NCBI GenBank assembly: GCA_018609755.1 | Contig: JAHENZ010000296.1 | Span: forward strand, 1-34,493 | Length of the DNA stretch: 34,493 nucleotides | Origin: Salinivenus sp. | GTDB taxonomy: Bacteria; Bacteroidota; Rhodothermia; Rhodothermales; Salinibacteraceae | Direction of reading: 5' to 3' | Shown: positions 26,296 through 33,686 of the stretch, piece by piece | How positions within the stretch are numbered: the stretch's first letter is position 1 | Layout of the letters: each line of letters begins with the position of its first letter | Translations under genes and position numbers: made by a program | Notes under the pieces: generated by a model | The model's database searches: none | What the model was told of the DNA's origin: nothing | What the model saw: the letters and a program-made list of their open reading frames with translations, nothing else

Positions 26296-26871
26296 TTATC
26301 CGAGCACAAGTCTTCGCATTTCCATGGTCGACGGTTCTTCGGGAACGTTCTCGAGTGTGTCGGCGGTGGACTGAAGGCGATCGTCAATCTCCGGGTTCGC
26401 AATGTGGTTTACGAAGCTGCTGAAGGTTTTCATGCCGTAGAGCGCAAAAATCTCATACAGTTCTCCGCGACTGACGCCTCGCTCTTCCAGATCCGTCACC
26501 GTCTCCGGGTCGAGCCATCCGCGTTCGTCGTAGGTCTGGCGTGTGGCCTCAACGAGGGCCCGCAGTCGCTCGTCCTGCGGCAGTTTGCCGGCGAGAAGAC
26601 GGTCAATGACGCTCGGGGAAAGTCCTGCGTCCAGCGCGAGGCGAGCATGCGCCACACCGTCGTATCGGCTGTCGTGATGGGCCGAGATTGCTAGAAGAAC
26701 GGCCTGTTGCTCGGCAGGCGAAAGCAATCCATCCATGAGCGCCTCGTCGGCCGCCACGTACACAGCGCCCGGTACACCGGAGTGCGCGTTCATGGCTTCC
26801 AAAAAATTCGGTAGGCCTCCATACGCCTGTTCCGCGTTCTGGCGCACGTCGTCGGTGAGAGAAGAAGACAT
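26296..26871 (-). CDS. CMD/AhpD-like paralog lacking the catalytic cysteines
   Basis: A 191-residue paralog of the adjacent CMD gene; the ATG at 26871 gives MSSSLTDDVRQNAEQA. Upstream in-frame codons would add 55 residues with no similarity, so I reject them. The alignment is continuous along the whole length, for example LPNF/LPNL, DERGWLD/DKRGWLD and GMKTFSSFVNHIA/GIKTFSNYVNHVA. At the active site AEQQAVLLAISAHHDSRYD replaces PEQEAVLLAVSRYNDCHYC. Glu becomes Gln56, the two Cys become Ser68 and Asp71, and only His75 is kept. It therefore cannot do CxxC redox chemistry. It may be a structural partner forming mixed oligomers, or it may have another activity. It is translated first in the operon. 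Confidence 0.85.
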   Translation of the reverse strand: MSSSLTDDVRQNAEQAYGGLPNFLEAMNAHSGVPGAVYVAADEALMDGLLSPAEQQAVLLAISAHHDSRYDGVAHARLALDAGLSPSVIDRLLAGKLPQDERLRALVEATRQTYDERGWLDPETVTDLEERGVSRGELYEIFALYGMKTFSSFVNHIANPEIDDRLQSTADTLENVPEEPSTMEMRRLVLG

Positions 26872-27143
26872 AATGGTAAGACGGTTGAGGAGGGACGGAT
26901 TCCACCTCGGCGTGGTGAGGACAGACTTTGAGCAGTTTCTATGTCTGATCCATGCCGGAGTTATTGAAAGTTTGTCAAACCAAGGAGTTTGATTGAAGAA
27001 CGACGCCGAGTGCGAGGCGTGCATTCGCGTTCTCAACGAGACGTTGCTCCTGCCCCGCGTCCCGATGATTCTGTCTAAGATTCAGGACACGGAGTTACGT
27101 TCAGCAGATACGTGTTGCTCGATCGTTGATCGGAATGTTACTT

Positions 27144-27172
27144 TTCTCAATTACGCGGAGGCAGTATATAAT
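27144..27172 (+). promoter_or_regulatory. Candidate sigma-70-like promoter for the lipoprotein gene
   Basis: A perfect TATAAT at 27167-27172 is preceded at exactly 17 bases by TTCTCA (27144-27149), which matches four of six -35 consensus bases. It lies about 187 bases before the ATG at 27359, which would give a leader of roughly 180 nt that includes the inverted repeat at 27280-27308. No other good promoter is seen for this gene. Confidence 0.5.
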
Positions 27173-27279
27173 GCATCCGCAGTTGGCCGTACGGAGGCGT
27201 GCGGCGGCAGTGAGAGCGATTATTTCAATGAGGTCAAACTTTTTTGCGAGTCAAAACGTATAACGGGAGCAAGTTATTA

Positions 27280-27308
27280 AGTAGTACGATGCCGAATTGA
27301 GTACTACT
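27280..27308 (+). promoter_or_regulatory. Perfect 8-bp inverted repeat in the lipoprotein leader
   Basis: AGTAGTAC at 27280-27287 and GTACTACT at 27301-27308 are exact reverse complements with a 13-base spacer, so the arm centres are 21 bp apart, two helical turns. It is about 50 bases before the ATG. It could be an operator for a dimeric regulator or an RNA stem. No T tract follows. Confidence 0.4.
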
Positions 27309-27358
27309 GAATTCCTCCCCGTATGTCCCATTGACCAAGGCTGGAGGCCCACACTACC

Positions 27359-28468
27359 ATGAATGATTTCTATCGCACCGTCTCGGCCGTCGCTTCTCGA
27401 GCCCGCCTCCCTCTCGTTGTGGGGCTTCTCGCGTTTGGGCTCACGGGATGTTATACCCAACTGAAGACCGCGGATCCGGGGTATCGAACCCAGGCCGCAG
27501 AGACGCAAAAGAAGGCGCAAGCCGAGGAGCCGGTCTACGCCGACGAGTACCGACGGGCGTATCGAACGGACGGGTATGAAGGCTACGGGGAGAGTAGCGA
27601 CCTGTACGAGTATAAGTACCAGTACAAATACAAGTACGGAGCGCCCTATCAGTACCGTGCACGCTATGGCGGCTATGGCGGATGGTGCGAGGACGCCTTT
27701 TTCCACGACCCGTGGTACTACGACTCCTGGTGTAGCCCGTCGTACGGCTCCCGGTTCTCGTTGTCGTTCCACTACGGCTCGCCGTATTATCACCACCGGT
27801 CCTGGGGGCGGCGCTACTACTCGTCGAGGTACGGCTACGGCTATGGCGGAGGCCCGTACTCGAATTATTACTTCGGGGATCAGTATTACTACTACGGGGA
27901 CGTGGACCGAGACGCTGACGAAGACGACTACCTGTCTCGGCGTGCCACCATTCGAGGGACGACCAATGCGGGGCAGTCCCCTGGCCGCGATGGGGGAGGC
28001 ACGACGAATGCTTCGTCCGAACGGGGCATCCACTCGTCCTCTTCCGGAGGGCGCATTGGGCGGACGCGTGGCACCTCTGCGTCGGAGCGTGAGCGTGCGA
28101 CGCGCACGGCGAGAACCCGTACGGATCGAAGCTGGGCCGTCGAACGGTCGGACCGCACGAGGGACGGACGCATTGGCCGCTCCCGCGAGGCGACCGTCGA
28201 CCGCTCTCGTGACGCTCGTACCCGATCGGACGACCGGACCCGCACGCGGCGGGCTCGACCCGCCGACACCCCCAATTCGCGCGTTCGCGACCGATCGTCT
28301 CGGTCGAACAGAGGACAGTCGGCCGGCCGGTCACAGACGAGAGACCGATCCTCGTCCAGTACTCGGACGAGGACGCGCTCGTCCTCAGATAATGGCTCAC
28401 AGTCCTCCTCGTCCGGCTCGTCCGGTCGCTCGCGGGATCGCGGAAGCGATGACGGGGACTCGCGGTAG
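27359..28468 (+). CDS. Lipoprotein with Tyr-rich middle and Arg/Ser-rich C-terminal half
   Basis: A 369-residue predicted lipoprotein. The start ATG has GGAGG 11 bases upstream. Residues 16-31 give a signal peptide with lipobox LTGC (Cys31). Residues about 55-180 are very rich in Tyr and Gly (EYKYQYKYKYG, YGYGYGGGPYSNYYFG, YYYYGDV) and include two Cys. Residues about 185-369 are low-complexity Arg/Ser/Thr/Asp with RS and RT dipeptides throughout (for example RTARTRTDRS, STRTRTRSSS). After about residue 93 there is no lysine; the positive charge is all Arg. No conserved domain is recognised. The basic tail stands out against the acidic proteins around it. It could bind polyanions (DNA, acidic polysaccharide or peptidoglycan) at the periplasmic or outer face; this is inference. 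The FadL-like gene follows after 114 bases. Confidence 0.8.
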   Translation: MNDFYRTVSAVASRARLPLVVGLLAFGLTGCYTQLKTADPGYRTQAAETQKKAQAEEPVYADEYRRAYRTDGYEGYGESSDLYEYKYQYKYKYGAPYQYRARYGGYGGWCEDAFFHDPWYYDSWCSPSYGSRFSLSFHYGSPYYHHRSWGRRYYSSRYGYGYGGGPYSNYYFGDQYYYYGDVDRDADEDDYLSRRATIRGTTNAGQSPGRDGGGTTNASSERGIHSSSSGGRIGRTRGTSASERERATRTARTRTDRSWAVERSDRTRDGRIGRSREATVDRSRDARTRSDDRTRTRRARPADTPNSRVRDRSSRSNRGQSAGRSQTRDRSSSSTRTRTRSSSDNGSQSSSSGSSGRSRDRGSDDGDSR

Positions 28469-28473
28469 GAAGC

Positions 28474-28499
28474 GACCGGGGACGCCGTTTCCGCCGGTC
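28474..28499 (+). terminator. Hairpin just after the lipoprotein stop
   Basis: GACCGG at 28474-28479 pairs exactly with CCGGTC at 28494-28499 around a 14-base loop, starting five bases after the stop codon. No T run follows, so it is at best a weak or factor-assisted terminator or an RNA-protecting stem. Confidence 0.25.
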
Positions 28500-28582
28500 C
28501 AGATCGGCCGTTAAACAGTCACACCCGTAGTATGTCTGTTGGGGGCGGGGCCGCTTCACTTCTCTTTAATTTTCCACAATTC

Positions 28583-30253
28583 ATGTCGCTTCGTTCTCCT
28601 CGATTCTTGTTGATTCTCTTGCTGGGATTTGGTCTGGCCGGTGCGGCCACAGGGCAGACCCCCAGAGATGTAACCTTCGAAGATGTCACACGATATTCGG
28701 AGCGCCTTCCGGTCGCTGGAGGTCCTCAGGCGGGCATGGCAGGGGCGGGGCTGTTTGCAGGAATAGATGGGCCGGGAACGCTCTTCGGCAATCCTGCAGG
28801 ACTCGGATGGCTGTCGGGCTCCGTCATTGAGGGAGATTTTGCCGTACAGCGGGCCCAGTCAAATACGCAGTTCGAGACTCCAACTGCTCGCACCTCGGCG
28901 GATCGCACTGTGAGTGACTATCAACTCGGATCGCTCGCGGGGGCCTATTCCTTCCCGACGGAACGCGGATCGCTGGTCATTGGGATCTCGCTTCACCAGG
29001 CGAACACGTACGAGCGCGGCTTTGACGTCTCCGGGGCCAATGACGCTACCTCCATTACCGGCACGTTTCTTCCGAACAGCTTTGAGATCGACGGGGACGA
29101 GATCGTATTCGACGACGTGCGCTCCCGCATCGCCTACGAGGCCGGAGCCATTGACTATTCACAGGCGGTGTTTGACGACGGGGACTATCCGTTTTTCGCA
29201 GCGGCGAATCCCAGCACCCCGGCCGTAGATGATCAACTGGAGCTTCGGCAGCAGGACAACGTCCGCACGTCGGGACAGCTGAACGAGCTGGCGTCCGGGG
29301 TGGCCGTGGAGGTAGCTCCGGGCATCATGCTGGGCGGCGGGCTGAACCTCCAGTTCGGCACGTACACGTCCGAGCGGTTCTACCGGGAGATGGACGCGAG
29401 TAATATTGAGAGGGACCAGATATGTACGTCGGAGTCTAATCCTCTCGGACTGTGCCCTCCCGACGATCCCAGTAATCCGCAAACCCCTTATGACCCCTAC
29501 TTTTTGGAAGGAACCAGTCTGGAGGGCTTTCGGGAAGTACAGATGGAGGAGCGCATCGACACCGAAGTCAGCGGCGCCAACTTTCGGTTTGGTCTTTCGG
29601 CCCAAATGACCTCCTCTTTGCGCGGGGGGCTCCTCATCGAGTCGCCAACGTGGCTGGACTTAACGCGGGAGTACGGGACGGAAATCCGGACGAGATTCGA
29701 CTGTGACTTCTCTTCGTCCCCAAATTGTCCGCAGGGAGGCGTCGAGGGATTGGAAAGCGGAGATCTCACCGGGGAAGATCGCGAGTATCGAATTCGCACG
29801 CCGTGGCGGCTTGGGGGAGGACTGCAGTACACCTTTGCTGGACTGACGATTGCGGGAGACGTGGAAATGATCGATTGGACGCAAGCCGACGTGAGCGCCG
29901 ATGACGCGAGCTTCACGGGGCTCAACCGGCAGATTGAGGACCTGGAGGCGACCTTCAACACCCGGGTGGGAGCCGAGTACGCGATTGACCAGGCGGCTTT
30001 CCGGGTCGGAGTGGCCCGTCGGCCGACCCCCGGAACCCGGGAGTTTGAAGACATTGACGGCCAGACGACGAACGGAGATCGCCTGTTTCTCTCCGGGGGA
30101 GTTAGCTACATGCCCAGTGACCTGTTTGCCCTTCACCTGAACTGGCTCCAGGAGCGGTTCGACAACCAGTTCGCTTCGTACGCCCAGGGTCCGGTCGTGC
30201 GTGAGCGGTTGGCCCGGAACCAGTTCCAGATTGGAATTACATACCGCCCGTAG
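28583..30253 (+). CDS. Outer-membrane beta-barrel protein, OmpP1/FadL/PorV-like
   Basis: About 556 residues. The ATG at 28583 is chosen because a signal peptide (RFLLILLLGFGLAGAATG) follows at once; an ATG at 28532 would add 17 odd residues. After the signal, AGGPQAGMAGAGLFAGIDGP and TLFGNPAGLGWLSG form the N-terminal hatch motif typical of FadL/OmpP1-type barrels. The rest alternates in barrel strands and ends in FQIGITYRP, a terminal strand with an aromatic residue near its start. Two predicted loops each carry a Cys pair (residues around 285-300, CTSESNPLGLC, and around 372-385, CDFSSSPNC), suggesting disulfide-stapled loops. FadL relatives pass hydrophobic molecules; PorV relatives serve T9SS. 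I cannot decide between these from sequence alone. Confidence 0.8.
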   Translation: MSLRSPRFLLILLLGFGLAGAATGQTPRDVTFEDVTRYSERLPVAGGPQAGMAGAGLFAGIDGPGTLFGNPAGLGWLSGSVIEGDFAVQRAQSNTQFETPTARTSADRTVSDYQLGSLAGAYSFPTERGSLVIGISLHQANTYERGFDVSGANDATSITGTFLPNSFEIDGDEIVFDDVRSRIAYEAGAIDYSQAVFDDGDYPFFAAANPSTPAVDDQLELRQQDNVRTSGQLNELASGVAVEVAPGIMLGGGLNLQFGTYTSERFYREMDASNIERDQICTSESNPLGLCPPDDPSNPQTPYDPYFLEGTSLEGFREVQMEERIDTEVSGANFRFGLSAQMTSSLRGGLLIESPTWLDLTREYGTEIRTRFDCDFSSSPNCPQGGVEGLESGDLTGEDREYRIRTPWRLGGGLQYTFAGLTIAGDVEMIDWTQADVSADDASFTGLNRQIEDLEATFNTRVGAEYAIDQAAFRVGVARRPTPGTREFEDIDGQTTNGDRLFLSGGVSYMPSDLFALHLNWLQERFDNQFASYAQGPVVRERLARNQFQIGITYRP

Positions 30254-30341
30254 CGATCCGGAAATGTAGCAGGAGTCGACGTGGTGCGCTCACTGCCGCC
30301 GAATCTGTCGGCTTCCTCAAATGTGTGTGGCTTCCGATTAA

Positions 30342-30400
30342 CGACTGTCAGTAGCACCGCTGGAGTCCAGCAGCGCTACATGGAGGCATTCTGACAGTCG
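30342..30400. repeat. 59-bp nested palindrome between convergent genes
   Basis: CGACTGTCAG at 30342-30351 and CTGACAGTCG at 30391-30400 are perfect 10-bp reverse complements. Immediately inside, TAGC (30352-30355) pairs with GCTA (30375-30378), and GCTGG (30359-30363) pairs with CCAGC (30367-30371) around a 3-base loop. Twelve bases on the right side stay unpaired. It lies in the 189-bp gap between two convergent genes, where a bidirectional terminator is expected, but there is no T tract on either strand. A REP-like or other structured mobile remnant is also possible. Confidence 0.55.
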
Positions 30401-30442
30401 AATTCGCAGGTGCTTCTCCACGGATACGCTTTGGCAGTCTTC

Positions 30443-31207
30443 TCAGCGGTTCAGGGCGGGAGGGCTCGGAATCCTTTCCGGGCGGAATACCTCAGAGAAT
30501 TGGGGGAGGGTCGAATCCTTCGCAGCGGCCTGGACCACCCGATCATACTTCGTAGACAGGACGTATGTGCTGTAGCCAAATCCGGTGCGATCCTCGAGGA
30601 ATTCTAAGAACGTCGCCCGTTCAGCCATGAAATCGTCTCGGAGGGCACGCCCTGCCATCTCAACCATAGCGGTTTCCTCCTGCTCTTGAAGAATGGGGAA
30701 GGCCATAAGCTGCCGGAAGGGTGTGAAGGACTTCATATTCATCATGCTCGGGATTCCCCGCTCCACGAGGACCTGGTGTATGACCGGGTCTTGAGTGTTA
30801 ATGTGAAGCATAGGGGTGTCGGAGTAATTCTCGTCGAATCGGGTGATGAACGTAATGCTTTCGATGGACTCGACGAGTTGGGATGTTTGGTTGTCGAGCG
30901 TGAAACGGTACCGAATGAAGGCGTGGGTTGCACTTTGCAGATCCATCCCGTCCCTCAAAAGTGTCCCGAGAAGTTCGTCGTAGGAAAGCGTATCAGGAGC
31001 TTCGGCCGAGCGGCGGAGCCGAACGCCGGGCGTCCGCTTAAGTGCGTCGTCCAGTGAGTCGAGAAAGACGTGGATTGGCTCACCGGGCCGAACGGGCGTA
31101 ATGATCTCGACCTCTTGTTGCCACTCTTGAGCCTGTGAAACGGGAACGAGCAGCGTGAGGAGAAGGCACGTGAGGCCTATGGAACGGGAGAGAATACGGA
31201 AGGTCAT
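30443..31207 (-). CDS. Secreted protein of unknown function
   Basis: About 254 residues. The ATG at 31207 gives MTFRILSRS and a signal peptide core (LTCLLLTLLVPVSQAQ); upstream in-frame residues from 31276 do not look like a signal and are rejected. The mature part is soluble-looking, with mixed helix and strand. It has phrases such as LSYDELLGTLLRDGMDLQS and MADVAxx-free Met-rich SMMNMKSF, and ends in YSTYVLSTKYDRVVQAAAKD. No domain is recognised. It is probably periplasmic or outer-membrane-associated. It faces the FadL-like gene (convergent, separated by the nested palindrome) and is divergent from the MFS transporter. Confidence 0.7.
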   Translation of the reverse strand: MTFRILSRSIGLTCLLLTLLVPVSQAQEWQQEVEIITPVRPGEPIHVFLDSLDDALKRTPGVRLRRSAEAPDTLSYDELLGTLLRDGMDLQSATHAFIRYRFTLDNQTSQLVESIESITFITRFDENYSDTPMLHINTQDPVIHQVLVERGIPSMMNMKSFTPFRQLMAFPILQEQEETAMVEMAGRALRDDFMAERATFLEFLEDRTGFGYSTYVLSTKYDRVVQAAAKDSTLPQFSEVFRPERIPSPPALNR

Positions 31208-31449
31208 GGAGAAAGGTGGGGCGAGTCCGAAAGAAGGAAGGCGCTTGGAATCACTGTAGAGAGGATACCCCTTCACAAGGGAAGGGCCGTCAGTTTACAG
31301 TGTGCCTGACGTCCCGCGTAGCCCTGTCTTTGTGAGTAGTTACGGTGCAGCGGAGGGTACGCCAACTCGTATTCGAAGTGGGACACCGAAAGATTGGAGG
31401 GAGCTGTTCCAAAGGATCCATCGACCGGAAGAGTCGTTTCGGAGGGGCA

Positions 31450-32703
31450 GTGTCGTCAAGACAGTCACCGCCTTCCGTGAATTCGAACGACCGGTCCATT
31501 GTAGGGCTCGTGATGGTTGCGCACGGTCTCGTGCACACCTACGAGCTGTCGATCCCGATCTTTATGACCGTGTGGCTTGCGGAGTTTGGGGTGTCCGAAG
31601 CCGTCCTCGGGGGGCTGGTCGGCACCGGGTATTTCCTGTTTGGCGTTGGTGCGCTTCCAGGCGGGGTGTTCGTCGACCGGTTTGGGGCACGGCGCCTCAT
31701 TGCGGGATGTCTTGCCGGAATGGGTGGGGCCTTTGTGCTTCTCGGAGTGGCTCCGGGCGTGTGGACGGTGGCGGGGGCGCTTGTGCTATGGGGGGCCGCG
31801 GCAAGCGTCTACCATCCGGCCGGCCTCTCACTCATCAGTACCGGGGTGCAGCAACGCGGGCGGGGCTTGGCCTGGCACGGCATTGCCGGAAACGTGGGAA
31901 TTGCCGGCGGGCCGCTCGTGACGGCCCTCCTCCTGCTCGCTTTTGACTGGTCGGTGGTGGCGTGGATGCTCGCAGTGCCCGCGCTCGGCGGGACGGTGCT
32001 CGCCCTTCGAGCGTCGTTTGACGAGCGGGCCGCCGTCCGGGCCGACTCGCCGGAGACCCCGTCTCCCAGCGGCCCCCGGATCTTCTGGCAGCGGACGGCG
32101 ACGCTCTTCACTGTCGGGTTCGCGGTCGTCTTTGCGGCCGCTGCTCTCTCGGGACTGTACTACCGCGGAGTGCTCACCTTTCTGCCCGACCTCCTAACTC
32201 CGCTCGTGACGATCGATCTGCCGATTGACGTCGAGGCCGGGCGGTACGTTTATGCGGGGCTGTTGATGGTCGGCATTGGGGGGCAGTACGTGGGCGGGCG
32301 GCTCACCGAATGGGGGCGTCCGGAGCGTGGACTCGCAGGGGCGTTTGGGGGGCTGGCGGTCGTCGCCCTCTTGTTCCTCCCGGTTTCGGAAATGGGCACG
32401 GCGGGCCTGCTTGGGGCAAGCGTCGTGCTTGGGTTCGTCCTGTTCGTCATACAGCCGCTGTACCAGGCCACCGTGGCGGAGTACAGCCCCGCCGACGCCC
32501 GAGGGCTGTCGTACGGGTACACGTATCTGGCGGTCTTTGGGGTGGGGGCGCTGGGGGCCGTGCTTGCGGGCACGCTGCTTCAGTACGCAGGACCGGTTTT
32601 GCTCTTCGGCGTTCTGGCCGTCATCGCCGGCGGTGGGGGAGGGCTGAGTGCCTGGCTGGCCCTGCATCGTCCTTCGGGCGGGCGTACGGCGGAAGCATCG
32701 TAG
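31450..32703 (+). CDS. MFS transporter (Fsr / fosmidomycin-resistance-like)
   Basis: About 417 residues with roughly twelve hydrophobic helices. The GTG at 31450 is chosen because GGAGGGG lies 3 to 9 bases upstream and the first helix (IVGLVMVAHGLVHTYEL) follows 20 residues later. An upstream GTG at 31345 adds 35 non-membrane residues and lacks this site. The MFS A-like motif can be read as GGVFVDRFGARRLI after helix 2, and its second-half counterpart as GGRLTEWGRPERGL. The N-terminal AHGL-x-H-x-Y motif recalls Fsr-type exporters. It is probably a proton-driven drug or metabolite exporter in the inner membrane; the substrate is unknown. It is divergent from the secreted unknown, with 242 bases between starts. 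Confidence 0.88.
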   Translation: MSSRQSPPSVNSNDRSIVGLVMVAHGLVHTYELSIPIFMTVWLAEFGVSEAVLGGLVGTGYFLFGVGALPGGVFVDRFGARRLIAGCLAGMGGAFVLLGVAPGVWTVAGALVLWGAAASVYHPAGLSLISTGVQQRGRGLAWHGIAGNVGIAGGPLVTALLLLAFDWSVVAWMLAVPALGGTVLALRASFDERAAVRADSPETPSPSGPRIFWQRTATLFTVGFAVVFAAAALSGLYYRGVLTFLPDLLTPLVTIDLPIDVEAGRYVYAGLLMVGIGGQYVGGRLTEWGRPERGLAGAFGGLAVVALLFLPVSEMGTAGLLGASVVLGFVLFVIQPLYQATVAEYSPADARGLSYGYTYLAVFGVGALGAVLAGTLLQYAGPVLLFGVLAVIAGGGGGLSAWLALHRPSGGRTAEAS

Positions 32704-32837
32704 CGCGCCGGGAGACTCGAAGGGAACGGAGAGGGAACGTCTCTTCAACTGACGTCCGGGCTCTGCTGGAGGAGGGGCTGTGTCGGAACCTCCCGTTGGA
32801 TGTCGCAATACGGCGCATCGCTCTGGTTTAATCACCG

Positions 32838-33545
32838 ATGCCTCCGGCCATGTCTTATCGCTTGGTGTTCGCTGTTCTGTGTGTCGGATTGCTCTCCGGC
32901 GTTGGAGCGTCGCCCGCCTCTGCGCAGCAGGTGCTGGTAGACGATCCGACGAGCGTCTCTGCCGGGGCCGCCCAGCTGGAGGCGTGGCACAGCCCGGAAG
33001 AGTCCTGGATCGCGCCTGCGATTCGGGTGCATCCGGCGCTGGAGTTGGCCGCCGGGGCCGCCTTTTTACGGATGGGCCCCATAGATCGACGCAGCGTTGA
33101 GTACAGTCTGGAGGGGAAGATGCTTCTCCGGTCCGGTTCTGCACACCGCATTGGGGTGGCGGCGGTGGGGGGCACGGGCCTCCGACAACTTGGCGTGCCC
33201 CGGGGGCGCCCGGCGAGCGTCTACGGATACGGAATTGTGAGCCAGGATCTTTTGCCCGGCACCCTCACCGCTTACCAAAACGTGGGCTGGATTCATGAAC
33301 AGAAGGGGGGCCACGAGTTCACGTGGGGCGCACGGCTCGACTGGGCTCCCGTGGAGCGATTCGCCGTCATTGCGGAGACGTACGGCGAGGGCCGGTCGGA
33401 TCCCTCGTTCCAGGCGGTGCTCCGCACCGTATTGCTGCCCGACCGCATCGAGATGGACGTGTCGGTGACGCGGGGCGGTCCGTTCGAGGATCGGAATACG
33501 TGGGCGACGGTCGGGCTCACGTTCATGTCCACACCGCTGTACTGA
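32838..33545 (+). CDS. Putative outer-membrane beta-barrel protein, unknown function
   Basis: About 235 residues. The ATG at 32838 (or the ATG at 32850) is followed by a signal peptide (LVFAVLCVGLLSGVGASPASAQ). The mature part shows alternating strands with aromatic girdle residues (WIAPAIRVHPALELAAGAAF; GYGIVSQDLLPGTLTAYQNV; FAVIAETYGE; WATVGLTFM). It ends shortly after a strand, as small barrels do. It looks like the uncharacterised transporter/porin-like family sometimes called 'alpha-amylase-like' or 'phenol degradation MetA-like' barrels, but I do not assign it. It lies 134 bases after the MFS gene in the same direction; no terminator is seen between them. Confidence 0.7.
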   Translation: MPPAMSYRLVFAVLCVGLLSGVGASPASAQQVLVDDPTSVSAGAAQLEAWHSPEESWIAPAIRVHPALELAAGAAFLRMGPIDRRSVEYSLEGKMLLRSGSAHRIGVAAVGGTGLRQLGVPRGRPASVYGYGIVSQDLLPGTLTAYQNVGWIHEQKGGHEFTWGARLDWAPVERFAVIAETYGEGRSDPSFQAVLRTVLLPDRIEMDVSVTRGGPFEDRNTWATVGLTFMSTPLY

Positions 33546-33686
33546 ATCCCGGGGGGGCTGTTGTATCGTACGTGTAGAGTTCAGGGGAACTGGGAGGTTT
33601 GGCCTATAACCCCTTGTGCCAACCGATTGGGCGTGAGCGTGCGTGCCGCCGAGATGTCGTAGAAGTCTAGCGTCTCTCCCGAGACA

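Larger units (their letters stand above)
26872..27358. other. Divergent intergenic region before the Tyr/Arg-rich lipoprotein
   Basis: About 490 bp, clearly more AT-rich than the surrounding genes, with no gene I trust. It must hold the promoter of the minus-strand CMD operon: a TTGACA on the minus strand lies near 26976, but with a poor -10 at standard distance. It also holds the promoter of the plus-strand lipoprotein, listed separately. A 95-codon TTG-started frame at 26993-27280 is judged spurious. Confidence 0.45.

Noticed and set aside
26993-27280. 95-codon plus-strand frame starting with TTG
   Set aside because: Rare start, no ribosome site, AT-rich unlike local genes, and it overlaps the best promoter match for the downstream gene.
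27441-28559. Overlapping long frames on both strands of the Arg-rich lipoprotein gene
   Set aside because: The plus-strand frame from 27359 has a Shine-Dalgarno, a signal peptide and a lipobox. The others are by-products of low-complexity codons.
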